Below, piece by piece: positions 1-11,375 of a stretch of 64,000 bases of DNA; positions within the stretch are counted from its first letter, which is position 1, and every line of letters starts with the position of its first letter. The notes below the pieces were generated by a model. The model ran no database searches, was not told the origin of the DNA, and saw only the letters and a program-made list of their open reading frames with translations. The DNA lies in NCBI GenBank assembly GCA_907163345.1, contig CAJQUN010000007.1, positions 3,045,206-3,109,205 of the forward strand, in the 5' to 3' direction. A program made the position numbers and the translations under genes. This DNA comes from Haberlea rhodopensis (taxonomy: Eukaryota; Streptophyta; Magnoliopsida; Lamiales; Gesneriaceae).

Positions 1-727
1 TTTTTTATTTTAATAGGAAACACTCAATGATTTTCCTTAAAAATAACTTTTTTTCAACTTTAAGCAAAATAACATAAAAATACTTTGAATAAGCAATTGC
101 AAACACGTCCTTATTATTCACAGCATTAACCAGCTCTACCACTCAAATATTAAAAGAAAAGCTGTTACGTAAACGTGTTGACATATATAGGTTTGACTTT
201 GTAAATTTTTGTGCATAAAATACATGTGAACGTATGTTATTACAAGGTAAATCAAATGCAACATTCTCTTCCCCACGACGTTGAATAGAAAATTTGATGT
301 TATCGTAGGGAAAGTGGTCTGTGTATAGACATTTGATATCTCATTAACGTAGGATATTTATTGATACCCTTAAAATAGTGTTCTTAGGTATAACATCAAA
401 CCAACAACGTTGTATATGGGAAAAAATGAGTTCGATATTAGACAGATATATAATTTGATTTTTAAAATTAAATTGATTCCATAATACTCGGCAAAATATG
501 GAGATCGCCCAACGAAATAATTCGACGACGTAGGTATTATTTATAGAAAAAACAATTTTTATGTTCGAATTTATCGATTAAGCGGATTTTGAGTGAAATA
601 TTATGACAGGGTTAGGACGTGTTTGCAATTGCTTATTCAAAGCACTTTATGAAATTTTTGCTTAAAGTTGAACAAATTACTTTTCAGCAAAAGCATCGAG
701 AGTGTTTGTTATTAAAAAATAAAAAAA
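1..727. mobile_element. DNA transposon remnant with long terminal inverted repeats
   Basis: The first ~115 bases and bases ~613-727 are inverted copies of each other. The motif GCAATTGCAAACACGTCC near 93-110 returns as GGACGTGTTTGCAATTGC near 617-634, and the outermost A/T-rich ends and the AACACTC motif also pair. The ~500 bp between the arms has no ORF. Long TIRs around a non-coding core suggest a non-autonomous Mutator-like or foldback element. The left end may lie outside the window, so no target-site duplication could be checked. Confidence 0.6.
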
Positions 728-1939
728 AAACAGCTTAATGAACTTCAAATTATTACAAAATTGACACCACACAAGTAAAAACAGTAAAAAAAACATCTCA
801 TGACATGATTCTCTACTTCTGTTTTTGCCTACTTATTTTTATTAGAATAATAGCAAAAACAATAAAATAAAATATTCAAAACTGTTTTTTATCTAAAAAA
901 CAGATAAACAGTTTTGAAAAGCAATCACAAACACTCACTTCGTTACGAAGGAATGGAAGTGCGTTGAGACTTATCATAAATGCTTAAAAAGTTATCAATT
1001 TTTAAAAAATTAAATACTTTGTATTATGGAGGGGTGAACACTACACTAGGCGATTAACAATGAATTCAGGTAAATGGATAAGAGATTCATTTAGCATCTC
1101 TATATTTCTTTTCTCATAATTGGATATGCATATTGTTTTTCTCAAGGGATTTATTAGCCATTTATTAAAAAACTCAAAAAAGGGTCCAAATAAATACACT
1201 TTACCCCATTAGTCCTATTATCCATTGATTTCCACAATTAACTTTCTGACGTCAATATCCTTTTCAAGTTTGAATTCGAGATCCATTTGGATACGTTATT
1301 TTCAAGTAGTTTGAGTGGTTACACCCTTGGCGCTACCATGGATAGCAACCAACTATGATACACGGGCACATGTAAAAATTATTGGATACAGTTTCGAACA
1401 TTTCTAAGACACTGACATTCATCGTTAACGCCTCGAATACGTGTCGGACACGCCAACTGACACTTTCGGGGTTAATTATACAATTTAAAAAGTTTTTTAC
1501 TAAAATGTAATTTGGGCGTGTTTGTAAAATTTATGTTAATGAAAGTAATATACAAATGATGTTAGTTTATATGATACTATGTTATTTCAGTGACATGCAT
1601 TTATTTATACGCTTTTTGAATTTAGTAAGAATATTTCTGGTGTTATGTAGTATACTTCATCTACTGTGATTAAATGATTAGTTGTTATTGTTAAAGTTGT
1701 ATGCATTTGATGTTAATATGAGTATGATAATTTCAGTGTCATGTATTTATTGTAAACTTATTGAATCTAGTAATAACATTTTTGTTGCTCTTGACATGAT
1801 TTTAGAATTTAAAAAATGTGAATTTTTCGTAATATATAAATAGATAAACTTAAAAAAAAATCTATTATTGTAGAATTACACCAAATTTAATTTAAAATAT
1901 ATATAAGCATACAACGCGTGTATATGGACACTATAGTAA
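728..1939. other. AT-rich intergenic DNA, no gene seen
   Basis: No convincing ORF. A short perfect hairpin lies at about 876-918 (arms around CAAAACTGTTT and AAACAGTTTTG). At 1350-1460, motifs such as CGTGTCGGACACG resemble the subterminal DNA of hAT elements, as near 63400, but no transposase sequence is attached. Confidence 0.5.
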
Positions 1940-2223
1940 TCTTACTATATTATAATGTCTAAGCCCCTCATACTAACTACCTTGGTATGGCAAATTTGAA
2001 TTTACCAAACTACCCCCTCCAATGGTTTGTTGTGGTTCTTTGTTTGTATGGCAAATTTGAATTTACCAAACTACCCACTCCAATGGTTTGTTGTGGTTCT
2101 TTGTTGCATTTTTTGAATTATAATATTAATCAATGTATATGTCTCATTTATATTATTATACGTATCAATTCATATGTATTATATATTACGTTTCACACGC
2201 AACGCGTGTGCGTCACCTGCTAG
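1940..2223 (+). mobile_element. Short non-autonomous Helitron (284 bp)
   Basis: The left end reads TCTTACTATATTATAATG, like plant Helitron 5' ends beginning TC. The right end has a hairpin (CACACG, loop CAACG, CGTGTG), about nine bases, then CTAG at 2220-2223. The element sits between A (1939) and T (2224), the usual Helitron target. There is no terminal inverted repeat and no coding capacity. About 40% of its length is a 61-bp tandem duplication. Confidence 0.65.
1986..2108 (+). repeat. 61-bp tandem duplication inside the Helitron
   Basis: The unit starting TATGGCAAATTTGAATTTAC occurs at ~1986 and again at 2047, period 61, with about one mismatch (ACCCCCTCC versus ACCCACTCC). A 78-codon reading frame crosses both units but is a by-product of the repeat. 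Confidence 0.85.
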
Positions 2224-2396
2224 TATTATATTAATTGTGAACATAAAATTAGGCTTAAAATGCTTGCAATAATAATAATAATAAAATTTCCCCCAAGTCG
2301 GATAGCATTAAACCACCTCTACCACTAACGAAATTCATATTATTTTCTTCAACTAATCATTTCGTTTCTTCCCCACCGGAGAGAGGGAGAGAGAAA

Positions 2397-2952
2397 ATGT
2401 GTCCCCTGAGAATTATTCTGATCTTCCTCTCGGCCACCTTGCCGGATTCTTCGTGCTTAGAAGCCTCAAATCGCCTCCAAATCAAAGAGACGACGTCGTT
2501 GCTTCCTACATCGAAGAAGATATTGCCTCCAAGAATACCGTTTCCCCTTCTTCCAGGGTAATGTTATATGATCATTATGATGGTTTTATTTTTTTCCCTT
2601 CATTTCATTCCAATTTGAACATTTTCAAGTTGAATTTAGTTGTCAGGAGTCGAACGAACTACTTGGATTGGTTTTATTTAATGTGTGTGTTGTGTTATTT
2701 TATTTATTTTTGTTATGATGAATTGAATTTGACTTTGTTCTTGATGAATGATTATCTTGTATAAACGATGAAATTTAGCTAGAAAATTTTCGAAAGTGCA
2801 ATGACTGATGTTTCTATAAAATGTGATTGCAGTTTTGTACGGTCGTAGGGAAAGGGTTTTGGACTTGTGTGGATATGGCAAGCGGCAGGTATCTGTGGAG
2901 GAATTTGGTCTCTTCATCATCTCCTTCAGAAGGAAAGCTTCGCGTTGATTGA
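2397..2952 (+). CDS. Small 'methyltransferase-related' membrane protein, two exons, exon 1 frame broken
   Basis: Exon 1 is 2397-2557 (donor GG|GTAATG) and exon 2 is 2833-2952 (acceptor TTGCAG, stop TGA). The ATG at 2397 opens MCPLRIILIFLSAT, a hydrophobic N-terminus typical of a ~90-residue plant family annotated 'methyltransferase-related'. The expected continuation LAGFFVLRSLKSPP lies in the next frame from 2438. Exon 2 in that frame gives the family hallmark VDMASGRYLWRNL, and the intron is phase 0 there. The two parts are therefore offset by one base near 2437: family members would read one more C in the ACC-CTT stretch. As written, the ATG frame ends after 58 codons. No methyltransferase domain is visible; the family name is historical, and its role is unknown to me beyond a probable single membrane anchor. 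Either a recent pseudogene or a one-base sequence error. Confidence 0.62.
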
Positions 2953-5328
2953 TTCGATTGGTGATGGGTTATAGGCTATTCTTTCACTCTGTTTGTTTGG
3001 GTTATTTTCTTGTATTTTTCCCTGTGTCGTGTAAGATCTGGTTTGACGCAATACAATCCGCATTACGATCATTTTGATTGCAAGTTGTATGCATGATTTT
3101 ATGAAGGTGGGTGCTATGTGTTGTTGTACTTGCTGTACTGAATAGTTCGGTGTATAGATGACTGGTATTACCTAGTTATTAAGATTCTTTCTTTCTTCTG
3201 CCTTAATTTGTTGTTACACTTGAAAAAAAATTTATTTATTGATCAAAGGGGAGTGGAAATTGCATCAAGCAAGATCTGGTTTCCAGTCTTTCTTCTAATT
3301 AAAAGTTATTGTTTTGCTTCAGAAAATTAAAGTTGCCTTCTGTTTGCAGATCATTTTGAATTTATTTCCATATAAAGAGATGACACAAACTCTTTTTCCA
3401 TGCTTGTTATTTTCGTTAATATTGTATGCTGATGAAACAGTATATGCCAATTTTTACTTTGAACCATATTGGGAATGCAGAAGATCGTTGTGTGGATGTC
3501 TAATTTGACTTGTTGTGAATGGATCATGTTCTGATGTTTACTTGTCATCGGATTATGATGGATCAAAGTATTGGTTTCCCATTTTGCACAAGTTCTTTTA
3601 GAATTTGTTGTTGGATATGAAAGAGGGTGATGCATGCTGACAGTTATATTTATTATTCATTAGTCATGCTTTGTGCTATACCTTCAATATACAATTACTC
3701 TGTCTAATAGTCGGGAAAACTTGGTTTGGTTGTCTTTTGATGCATAATGAGTATGTTACAGAGAACTACATCATCAATGCCAATTGCTGTTCTCATTTGA
3801 CTTCTCTATTTCCACTTGTCAGCAAGTTTTAACCACAGAGCTGTCATGTATGTATATTACAATATATGTTTTACTTCAATATCCATTGCAAAAATTTTTC
3901 AGGATAATCAACAAGTATGGTTTAACAACCGGTCAATTGGCTTGAATTGAAATGACATGACATACAGGTGTTTCCTGTTACCTCCGTCTTTCAGAAATGA
4001 GGAACAGTGTTTTTTTTTTCTTATTTATGGTAATAATCTTTGATTGTTATCTGGAGGCATTGTGTGTGATGTGAAAATCCACCATTTTCCTGAATCTTAA
4101 ATTGCCCCTATTTTGTTCATGTGTTCAGGCATATGTAACCTTAGATCTACGGTCTTTGCCTTAATTAAGGTGGATAGTTTGGTTCTTCCGAGTGACGGGT
4201 TTGCCACTGGATTTAAAACAAGTGCTTCATTGGTGAGAGTGAATAAATGTATGCCATTTTCCTTGATTCCGTAACACTGAAGATTTCATTAAGATTTGAG
4301 GGTCTTTTGGTGCTTGCTAGCATGATGTTTATCCTATCTTTTCTACTGTTTAAATTTATTCCATTTTCCAGGATTTCTGCTTAATTTCTTGTACATAGCC
4401 GTGCTAATCCGGATGTTTGATTTGCACAAATTTGGAACAATCTCAGTCGACAGCTGATATGTAATTTTGTTCTATTGTTCTTTTATTGCCTACACTCAGC
4501 TGGAGACCCGGTGGGGTTGAAGGGGGGTGATTCCCCTAGTTGAAACAATTCTCTATATCAATTGAAAACATTTCAAATTTTATGCAATTTTCTATGAAGT
4601 ATGACCCCCATGCCGCACACCCCCCACCCCCACCCCCCGGGACCTAATACATCAAGTTTCGGCGAGCCTTGACTCATCATTTGGATGTGCATCTTGTTGT
4701 ATTTCATTGCCCTGGAGTTCTTTGATGTTGTAAAACCTGACATTATTTAGATAGGAGAATAATTGTGCACAGTTAATAAGTTGTTGCTGCTTGGATTCTG
4801 CTTGAAATCTTGAGGTAGGATTGACACTTACTTTCACATTCAAATACAGAGCTGTTATGAGAATTATCATTTTTTTATTGCGTCTCTTTATCTTAATTTA
4901 TCTCTTGAAAGATTTTCAAAGTCCGGAAACAATTTTTCGAAGATTTTGTGATATTTATTATTTTAGCTCGCATATCTTCTTTCCTTATTTTATCTCTTCT
5001 GGTCTTAGCACACATCTCAACGAACATACGCATCAGTGCCACACTCATATTTGGGATGCGAGTCATCTTGGGTGCCTAGCATTCCGTCACATACAACATT
5101 GCGGGTCTAACGATAGTTCTATAAAACTTTCTCTAAACAATATAACTAATTAATTTTAGTTTGAGTTGAATGCAATCATATTTAGTTTAATCACTCAGTT
5201 CAAATTGGAAGAACTAATAAAGGATCGGTCAATACATCACTTTTGGCAACAATCACTTTGGTCTAAGTGGTACCACCACTCTCACTTTGGGAGACGGTCA
5301 CGAGTTTACGCTGTATCTTTTTTGCGGG
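2953..5328. other. 3' flank and intergenic DNA, no coding gene seen
   Basis: The first few hundred bases probably hold the 3'UTR of the gene ending at 2952. The rest has only short chance ORFs. A C-rich run (CCCCCCACCCCCACCCCCC) at about 4619-4640 stands out from the AT-rich background. Confidence 0.5.
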
Positions 5329-5443
5329 TATTTACAAACATCAAGACACATAAAATATATATGTAAATCAAGATACAGATTCCTCACCAAGACATATATT
5401 GACATATATATACATATTTATGTGTCTTGGTGTTTGTAAATAT
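5329..5443. repeat. Imperfect inverted repeat (hairpin ~115 nt)
   Basis: The left arm TATTTACAAACATCAAGACA (from ~5329) pairs with TGTCTTGGTGTTTGTAAATA (to ~5443). The inner AT-rich parts also pair, leaving an unpaired centre near 5370-5395. The fold resembles a small MITE or a young microRNA-type precursor. No target duplication or expression evidence is available. Confidence 0.55.
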
Positions 5444-6674
5444 CATGTGCATAGAAGAAAAACAATGGGTTCTAAACCCATTGTTAAAAAAAAATCTCCC
5501 TCTTCCTTGCTCAAAAAAGAAATACAACACTTTTGGGCTACTACAAAAGGAAACTGGACTGCAATTGTTTCAACCCATATAATTTCATCATAAGCCCACT
5601 AACAGCTTCAAATAATAATAAAAGAGAAGAAAAATAAAAATAAAAATAACAAGAAAAGCCCGCGAATCGCAACGGTCGCATTTTCTACCATTGAATCGAG
5701 GTTAATCCACTCGATCAGAAAACAAAAGAAAATTTCTTTTAAAAAGAAAGGCAAAAAAAAAAACAAAAGAAAACTGTAAAGAAAGAAACTGAGAGATGAG
5801 GAGAAGGAAGGGAACAAATGAGACCCAATAAACCTTAATCTCATCTCACGAGAGTGGCGAAATTGATGGAGGAGTGGGAAAAGGAAAAGAGTTAAGATTC
5901 TTTGCATGTTATCTGCTGACGTCTCATTAGTCCCAGATTCAAAGGCCGCACGTACATAGGGTAATGTTGGACTGTTCGAAAGAATTAAAGTTCTTGATAT
6001 ACTGTAATGATTGGTTTTAGGATTATTTTGTGTATTGAAGTGATAACATCTTATCATAACGGTGGAAGAAATACCAACACGGAGGAGAATCAGGCAGCAC
6101 AACGGTGAAATCGGGTGCGGCGATTAGCGTACCAAAAAGAAACTCCCCTGGGAAAAGAAACTCCCCTGGGAATGGTGCTGTGCATCTATGGCTTCCCTAC
6201 AAATGGTGCAGTGCATCTATGTAACTGCTATTCTCAAAGGTGTACGCCAACGTATTAACGTTAGGAATCTGCGTTGTCCAAACGAATGAACAATTTGAGC
6301 CTCAATATTTGAAAAATAGGTGTATAATTAGATCCCATCGTTGCTTAGAACCAGACAAAAGCAAAACATACATAAATATAAGCTTATGATTTTTTTTTAA
6401 AAAAAATGCACGAAAGAAACCAATTCCCTAATGGTAAAAAAATGTAAGAGGCAGTTAAAATATATATTGCATTTCTAAATGAGAGCACGTCACAAAATTT
6501 GCAGAAGAATTCAGGGGTATGGGTACACCAAGAATTTCTTTCTACGGACATTTTTATCCAACATAATCAGTTTCTAAAAGCAAGAAACTATGCCGGTTGT
6601 TTGAATGAAGTTAGACTCGGGAATTTAGTCCATGAAGCGATTCAATGTATTCGACAGGCCGAAAGGAAGCATAG
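5444..6674. other. Intergenic DNA downstream of the CIPK gene
   Basis: Purine-rich low-complexity DNA fills 5620-5830; the 164-codon minus-strand ORF across it is a Phe/Leu-rich artefact. At 6134-6225 there are two short direct repeats, AAAAGAAACTCCCCTGGG twice and ATGGTGC-GTGCATCTATG twice. The part nearest 6674 should contain the CIPK 3'UTR. Confidence 0.5.
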
Positions 6675-7985
6675 TCATGGCGGGTCACCGTGTGAAGTCC
6701 AAACAATGTCTTGCAGACCAGGTCCAATAACTTCATCCAATACGTTATGATATTCCGACGTATCTCCACTTGTTTTCCTCACTTCCACCATATGAAACGC
6801 TGGGGCGACACCGAAGATCTCCGCTTCAATCGATAGAATTCCCATCCTACCTTCCTTCGTTGCCTCAACCTTGAACAACCCATCGTCCTTTTTACTTATC
6901 TTCAGCTTTGAACGTTTGGAAATTTCTTCCAGCGTAGAGACAATAACTGATGCAGGTTTCCAGGAAAAGAATCGGGCTTTTGAACAAGGCTCCTCAAACA
7001 ATCTGGAAACATCGAATCCATCTGACAAAGAGATAATATCAAATGCATTTAGGTTTGTAAGCCTCGGAATTTCTTCCAAAGCACCACCATTTTCGTGCTG
7101 AAATGAAGCCGCAGCATTTCTATCTGATGAATTAATTGTACTACTCTCTGCATTATATGTCCTTGATTTCATGCTTAACCCTCGCTTAAACCAAGCGTTT
7201 TCCTTGATTCTTGTTATTGTAATTCGACTTTCCGGATTTGGATCCAGTATTCTCGTAAGTAACTTGCGTACTTCAGGTTGAAACCAACTCGGGAACCTGA
7301 ATTTCGCGTTCCCTATCTTTCTGTACATCTCCATCAAATTAGAATCATAGAACGGAAGATAACCGGCCAATAAAACATAAAGAATTACCCCACATGACCA
7401 AACATCAGCTTTGGCCCCATCGTAACCTTTCCTCTTTATTACTTCAGGAGAAACGTAGGCAGGAGTTCCACACGTGGTATGAAGGAGCCCATCTTGGCGT
7501 TTTGATTCAGCAAGGGCACTCAAACCAAAATCCGAAACTTTCAGATTTTCATTCTCATCTAGCAATATGTTTTCGGGTTTTAAATCCCGATGGTAGATAG
7601 CCCTTTTATGGCAGAAATCAACTGCATTTATCAACTGCTGAAAATATTTTCGAGCTATGTCTTCCTGTAGTTTGCCCTTAGCCACCTTGTTGAAGAGCTC
7701 GCCACCTTTAGCATACTCCATCACAAAAAAAATCTTGGTTTTTGTAGCCATAACTTCATAAAGAAATATAATATTAGGATGTCCCACCAGTCTCATAATG
7801 GATATTTCCCGTATAATTTGAGCAGCATTCCCGATTCTCATGACCTTCTCCTTGTCTATTACTTTAATAGCAACACTTTGCCCCGTCTGGTAACTCCTAG
7901 CATAGTAAACTTTTGCAAATGCACCCTGACCTAATAACCTCCCTAACTCGTATCTTTTCATCAATACCCCACTCTTGTTATCCAT
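6675..7985 (-). CDS. CBL-interacting protein kinase (CIPK2/10-like), intact
   Basis: A 436-residue intronless reading frame encodes a Ser/Thr kinase of the SnRK3/CIPK family. Such kinases are activated by calcium-loaded CBL sensors and phosphorylate ion channels and transporters at the plasma membrane or tonoplast. The kinase domain spans about residues 12-266: Gly loop GQGAFAKV at 19-26, catalytic Lys41, HRDLKPEN at 132-139, DFG at 152-154, and an activation loop with the typical CIPK HTTCGTPAYV. The NAF/FISL motif that binds CBL is NLNAFDIISL at 311-320, followed by the PPI phosphatase-binding region at ~335-370. Length and lack of introns fit the intronless CIPK clade, and the C-terminal half looks closest to CIPK2/10/15. 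One oddity: the APE triplet reads SPE (179-181). The start MDNKSGVLMKRYELG matches the family position. The exact orthologue is not certain. Confidence 0.95.
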   Translation of the reverse strand: MDNKSGVLMKRYELGRLLGQGAFAKVYYARSYQTGQSVAIKVIDKEKVMRIGNAAQIIREISIMRLVGHPNIIFLYEVMATKTKIFFVMEYAKGGELFNKVAKGKLQEDIARKYFQQLINAVDFCHKRAIYHRDLKPENILLDENENLKVSDFGLSALAESKRQDGLLHTTCGTPAYVSPEVIKRKGYDGAKADVWSCGVILYVLLAGYLPFYDSNLMEMYRKIGNAKFRFPSWFQPEVRKLLTRILDPNPESRITITRIKENAWFKRGLSMKSRTYNAESSTINSSDRNAAASFQHENGGALEEIPRLTNLNAFDIISLSDGFDVSRLFEEPCSKARFFSWKPASVIVSTLEEISKRSKLKISKKDDGLFKVEATKEGRMGILSIEAEIFGVAPAFHMVEVRKTSGDTSEYHNVLDEVIGPGLQDIVWTSHGDPP

Positions 7986-9600
7986 AATAAAGGTACCAAA
8001 AAACCTTCAATAAAATGAGTCTCTTTTCTCTTTTAATCTGTAAGAATTGTTAAGATTCACCATCCAAGATTCACATTTATGCTGGCCAGTTGACCATTCA
8101 TTCAGTCTCAAATAAGGTAACAGCAGTTACATCCTATATCTACACTCTCATCTAGAACCAAAAAGGTGGAAACTCATTCAAGGCCAAATTCTTGGAATTG
8201 AAGAGTTTCCAATTATGCAAGAAGAACTTCTTGTCACCTCCTGGTTTTTTTCTATTGAAGACTGCAAAAAAATGCGGGAAATTTGGGGCGAAAATTAGTA
8301 ACTTCAGCAACGTAAAGTGATGCAACGAATATAAAAAGTCAATTTATTGTCAATTTATTGGAGACAAATGAGGCGTAATCCTGTTTGAAGAAAGAAATAT
8401 TTCATATATATACGCATAAAAATAAGAGAAATATGCATAACATAGTAGAATGAAAGCATACTATGGAAACAAAATTTATCCCTTACTAGTTGAGGACATT
8501 ACAGTGTTGATAGGACAAGAAAACTGTCACCTCGGCTAAATTGCTATGCTCTTAGTCAACATGATTCAATGTGTATTATACGTACCAAACATATATAGGT
8601 TTATATTATCTTTTAGCAGTATATCACTAGCAGTGAGCTAAGAGGTATAGCTGATGTTAATGAAACATGTGGAGGAAAAACAAGAGGAAGAAAAAGGATA
8701 GGTAACATGAAAGATTCCAATACTTCAAACAGGTTTTAATAAGCTCCAATTGAGATACTTACCCAAAAACTGTGGAATGAATTTGCATAAATGGGGTTTT
8801 GGTCAGTTTCATATTAGCCTAAAAGTAATAAGGCAAGGGTGGCATACAATATCACCAACTTCATAAATAAAATATGAAGTTCTTCTACAACCGTCATCAG
8901 AATCTATTAAAATCAGGTAAAAAATCCAACACAGGCAGAGTTTCCACTTATTCAGGCTTTTAAATGCAAATGCGTCCCAATGTCAGGTATAAATGGAAGG
9001 TCGTGTATACTTGTAATTCAAAAAATTTTAAACCATCAAACACCCCAAAGTCTGGATTAATCATGCAACGATCCCATAACTGGTGAAAATATCTGATATC
9101 CATGGTTTTATAAGCTTGATTTATTGCAATTTCCTTTTTTTGGGGGGGTTTAATTTGAATAACAATGGGCAAATCACCAAGTTTCATGCTGATCGATCCC
9201 ATGTATTTTGCAACCTGGGTGTTTACTTCAGATAAAATCGTAGAACAGATACAATTTGAGGCCCTAACTGAAAATTTCTTAAAATCCCAAGCTCTAAATG
9301 ATTTATGATTGCATAGGGCAACAATACTACTAGAAAAACGATTGTCGAGAAGCCAAAACGACAGAAAGTAGAAAACACAAAAAAACACACGTAACCCTTC
9401 ATGAATTACAAAGAATATGTTAAAAAACCATGCTGAAGAGAGAAATGAAAAGTAGTAGATTCAGATAATTCATTGTTTCAGTAGAATAACCCCAATTGTT
9501 CTCAATAGATTATGTTTTTGCTCGACAGATAGCTAAATTAAGAAATGGGATTTGATAATTACCTTTGAATGAGTTCGATCGACCGAGAGAGCTTCTTGTT
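7986..9600 (-). promoter_or_regulatory. CIPK 5' leader with probable 5'UTR intron (8038-9562)
   Basis: On the minus strand, CATTCAAAG|GTAATTATC at 9562 is a good donor and AATTCTTACAG|ATTAAAAG at 8038 a good acceptor. Splicing would join a short leader exon upstream of 9562 to the leader just before the ATG at 7985. Long leader introns are known in some intronless-CDS CIPK genes, so this is a likely but unproven structure. A 142-codon ORF at 8960-9388 lies inside the intron and resembles no family I know. Confidence 0.45.
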
Positions 9601-9931
9601 TGTTGCGAATTGGAGGGCGCCTCTCACATTAGTGCATTCATACTTCCATTCGGAATATGCGGAAAATTACGCGTTCTCTTCAATAATTTTATTACCATTT
9701 TTTATCTTAATTCTTACAAAATATTTGTATTATGAATTTCTATTCTCATTTATAATGGATGGAGAAAAATATTATAATTATCTCTTGTATAATTTGATAT
9801 AAAAATACATAGTATAAGATTTAATTTTCTTTTGGAAGAAGAAGCCATAGCACCATCAATAGATCCACTTTGGAGCTATATTGACTACATTTTAAGAGCC
9901 CGCATTTTCACCTGTTTTAACCTTTAAGGTA
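9601..9931. other. Probable CIPK promoter region, AT-rich
   Basis: No gene. The position, upstream of the inferred leader exon, suggests it holds the promoter of the minus-strand CIPK. No specific element is firmly identifiable. Confidence 0.35.
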
Positions 9932-11375
9932 GAGATGTCTAACGGAGCGGACGACACACCACGAAGCTGCACGGTACGGCCATTTTATTACAGTGTGGTG
10001 TCGTGCCAGTCACGGCCCGTAACATGGGCTGTGTCGAGGCAAGGGCGCCGGCACAACACGACACGATACTATAGCACGACTTTTTTTTAGCGATCGATCG
10101 GCAACTTGTCGTAGCAGTGCATGCCAAAAAAGGTGCTTGGCCGATCAATCGTCACAACTACCGATCGATCAGTCATGCACCAACAGGCAAAAAAGTCGTT
10201 GCGCACGGCTTTTTTTTTTTAAGTTTTGTGGTTGTTATATATAGTTGTGTGTGTAGAGTAAACATTTTATCCTCTCAATTTATCTCTCAATTTCTAAGCT
10301 TTATATTCTTGAAGCTCTATACTCTCAATTTGTTCACAAAAAGAAAGAAGTTTGTCTCAAGTTTGTCAATACAAGCACAAGCAACAAAGCCAATACTCCT
10401 CTAACAAATATTTGGTAACTTTTATATTTGTTGTATTAGATAATTCTAGTCTAGATACATAATGACCGATTTCTTATAATGAGAATTATGATGATGAAAT
10501 TGATCAATTTCAACAAGATAAAGAAAGTACACCATATATACAATCATCAACTAGAAGAACTTCTAAAAAAGAATTAGTAGTGTATGGCAATTATTCGATG
10601 TAGAAAATGTTGAGGGAAAGGGTTCAAGGGCAGTTTGTAAATATGTAAAAAAGATTATGCATATGCTTCTTCTGGTGGTACATGTCATTTACTTAGGCGC
10701 ATGGCTAAACATGAGAGCGAACCAAATGATGGTAACCAAACTACTCTTTCACAATTCGCTACTAGTAGTAGTAGCTCGACTGTAGGTTTTTTCACTTATA
10801 ATGTTGAAAGATATATGAGAGAATTAGCTAAATACATAGCATGGGTGGAGAAACTGTTTTCAATAGGGGGCGGAAGCGAAATTCATTAATTATATTAATT
10901 TAGTTTTGCAACCTCATAAAAGGTTTTCAAGAAATACTATTAAATTGGATGCATTAACAATTTTTAATGAATATAAATAAAATTTAATTACGTATTTAGG
11001 TAATCTTTCTTCGAAAAGTAGCACTAACTAGTGATATTTGGACAACTTATACTGGAAATGCATCATATCTATGTGTTACATGGCATTGGATTAACGATAA
11101 TTGAGTGTTACATTAAAAGAATATAGGTTTCAAAAAAATCTATTGACATCATATGGTGGAGTTATTTCTAATGTCATAAAGCAAGTCACTAATGAATATA
11201 ATATTAGTAATAGAATCTTATGTAATTCGTTTGATACATTACACTATATTATAAAGGAACAACCCAAGTATGTGAACTTTGTAACTAAAACTTATATAAT
11301 AGTCATAAATTATTCAAGTTTATCCATTAATATATTAAGTTTGCACAAAATGAACTTTTAATGTTAATCCAAATT
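9932..11375 (+). pseudogene. hAT transposase fragment (BED finger and start of catalytic region)
   Basis: The left end TAGAGATGTCTAACGG resembles plant hAT terminal repeats and is followed by GC-richer subterminal DNA. From about 10580 broken frames encode a BED zinc finger (WQLFDVENVEGKGSRAVCKY, then CHLLRRMAKH) with a one-base loss after the first cysteine pair. Next come SDIWT near 11030 and GGVISNVIKQVTNEYNIS near 11155, blocks found in that order in Ac/DAYSLEEPER-type transposases. The C-terminal dimerisation region is absent: the sequence is cut by a solo LTR at 11376. Several stops make it dead. Confidence 0.65.

Noticed and set aside
1380..1460. Possible additional hAT terminus (CGTGTCGGACACG-type words)
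   Set aside because: Only a short stretch with no paired end or transposase; kept as a remark in the intergenic entry.
5608..6102. 164-codon minus-strand ORF
   Set aside because: The middle is Phe/Leu/Ser low complexity produced by a purine-rich stretch; no domain and no start context worth trusting.
8960..9388. 142-codon minus-strand ORF upstream of the CIPK
   Set aside because: It lies within the likely 5'UTR intron of the CIPK gene and resembles no family.
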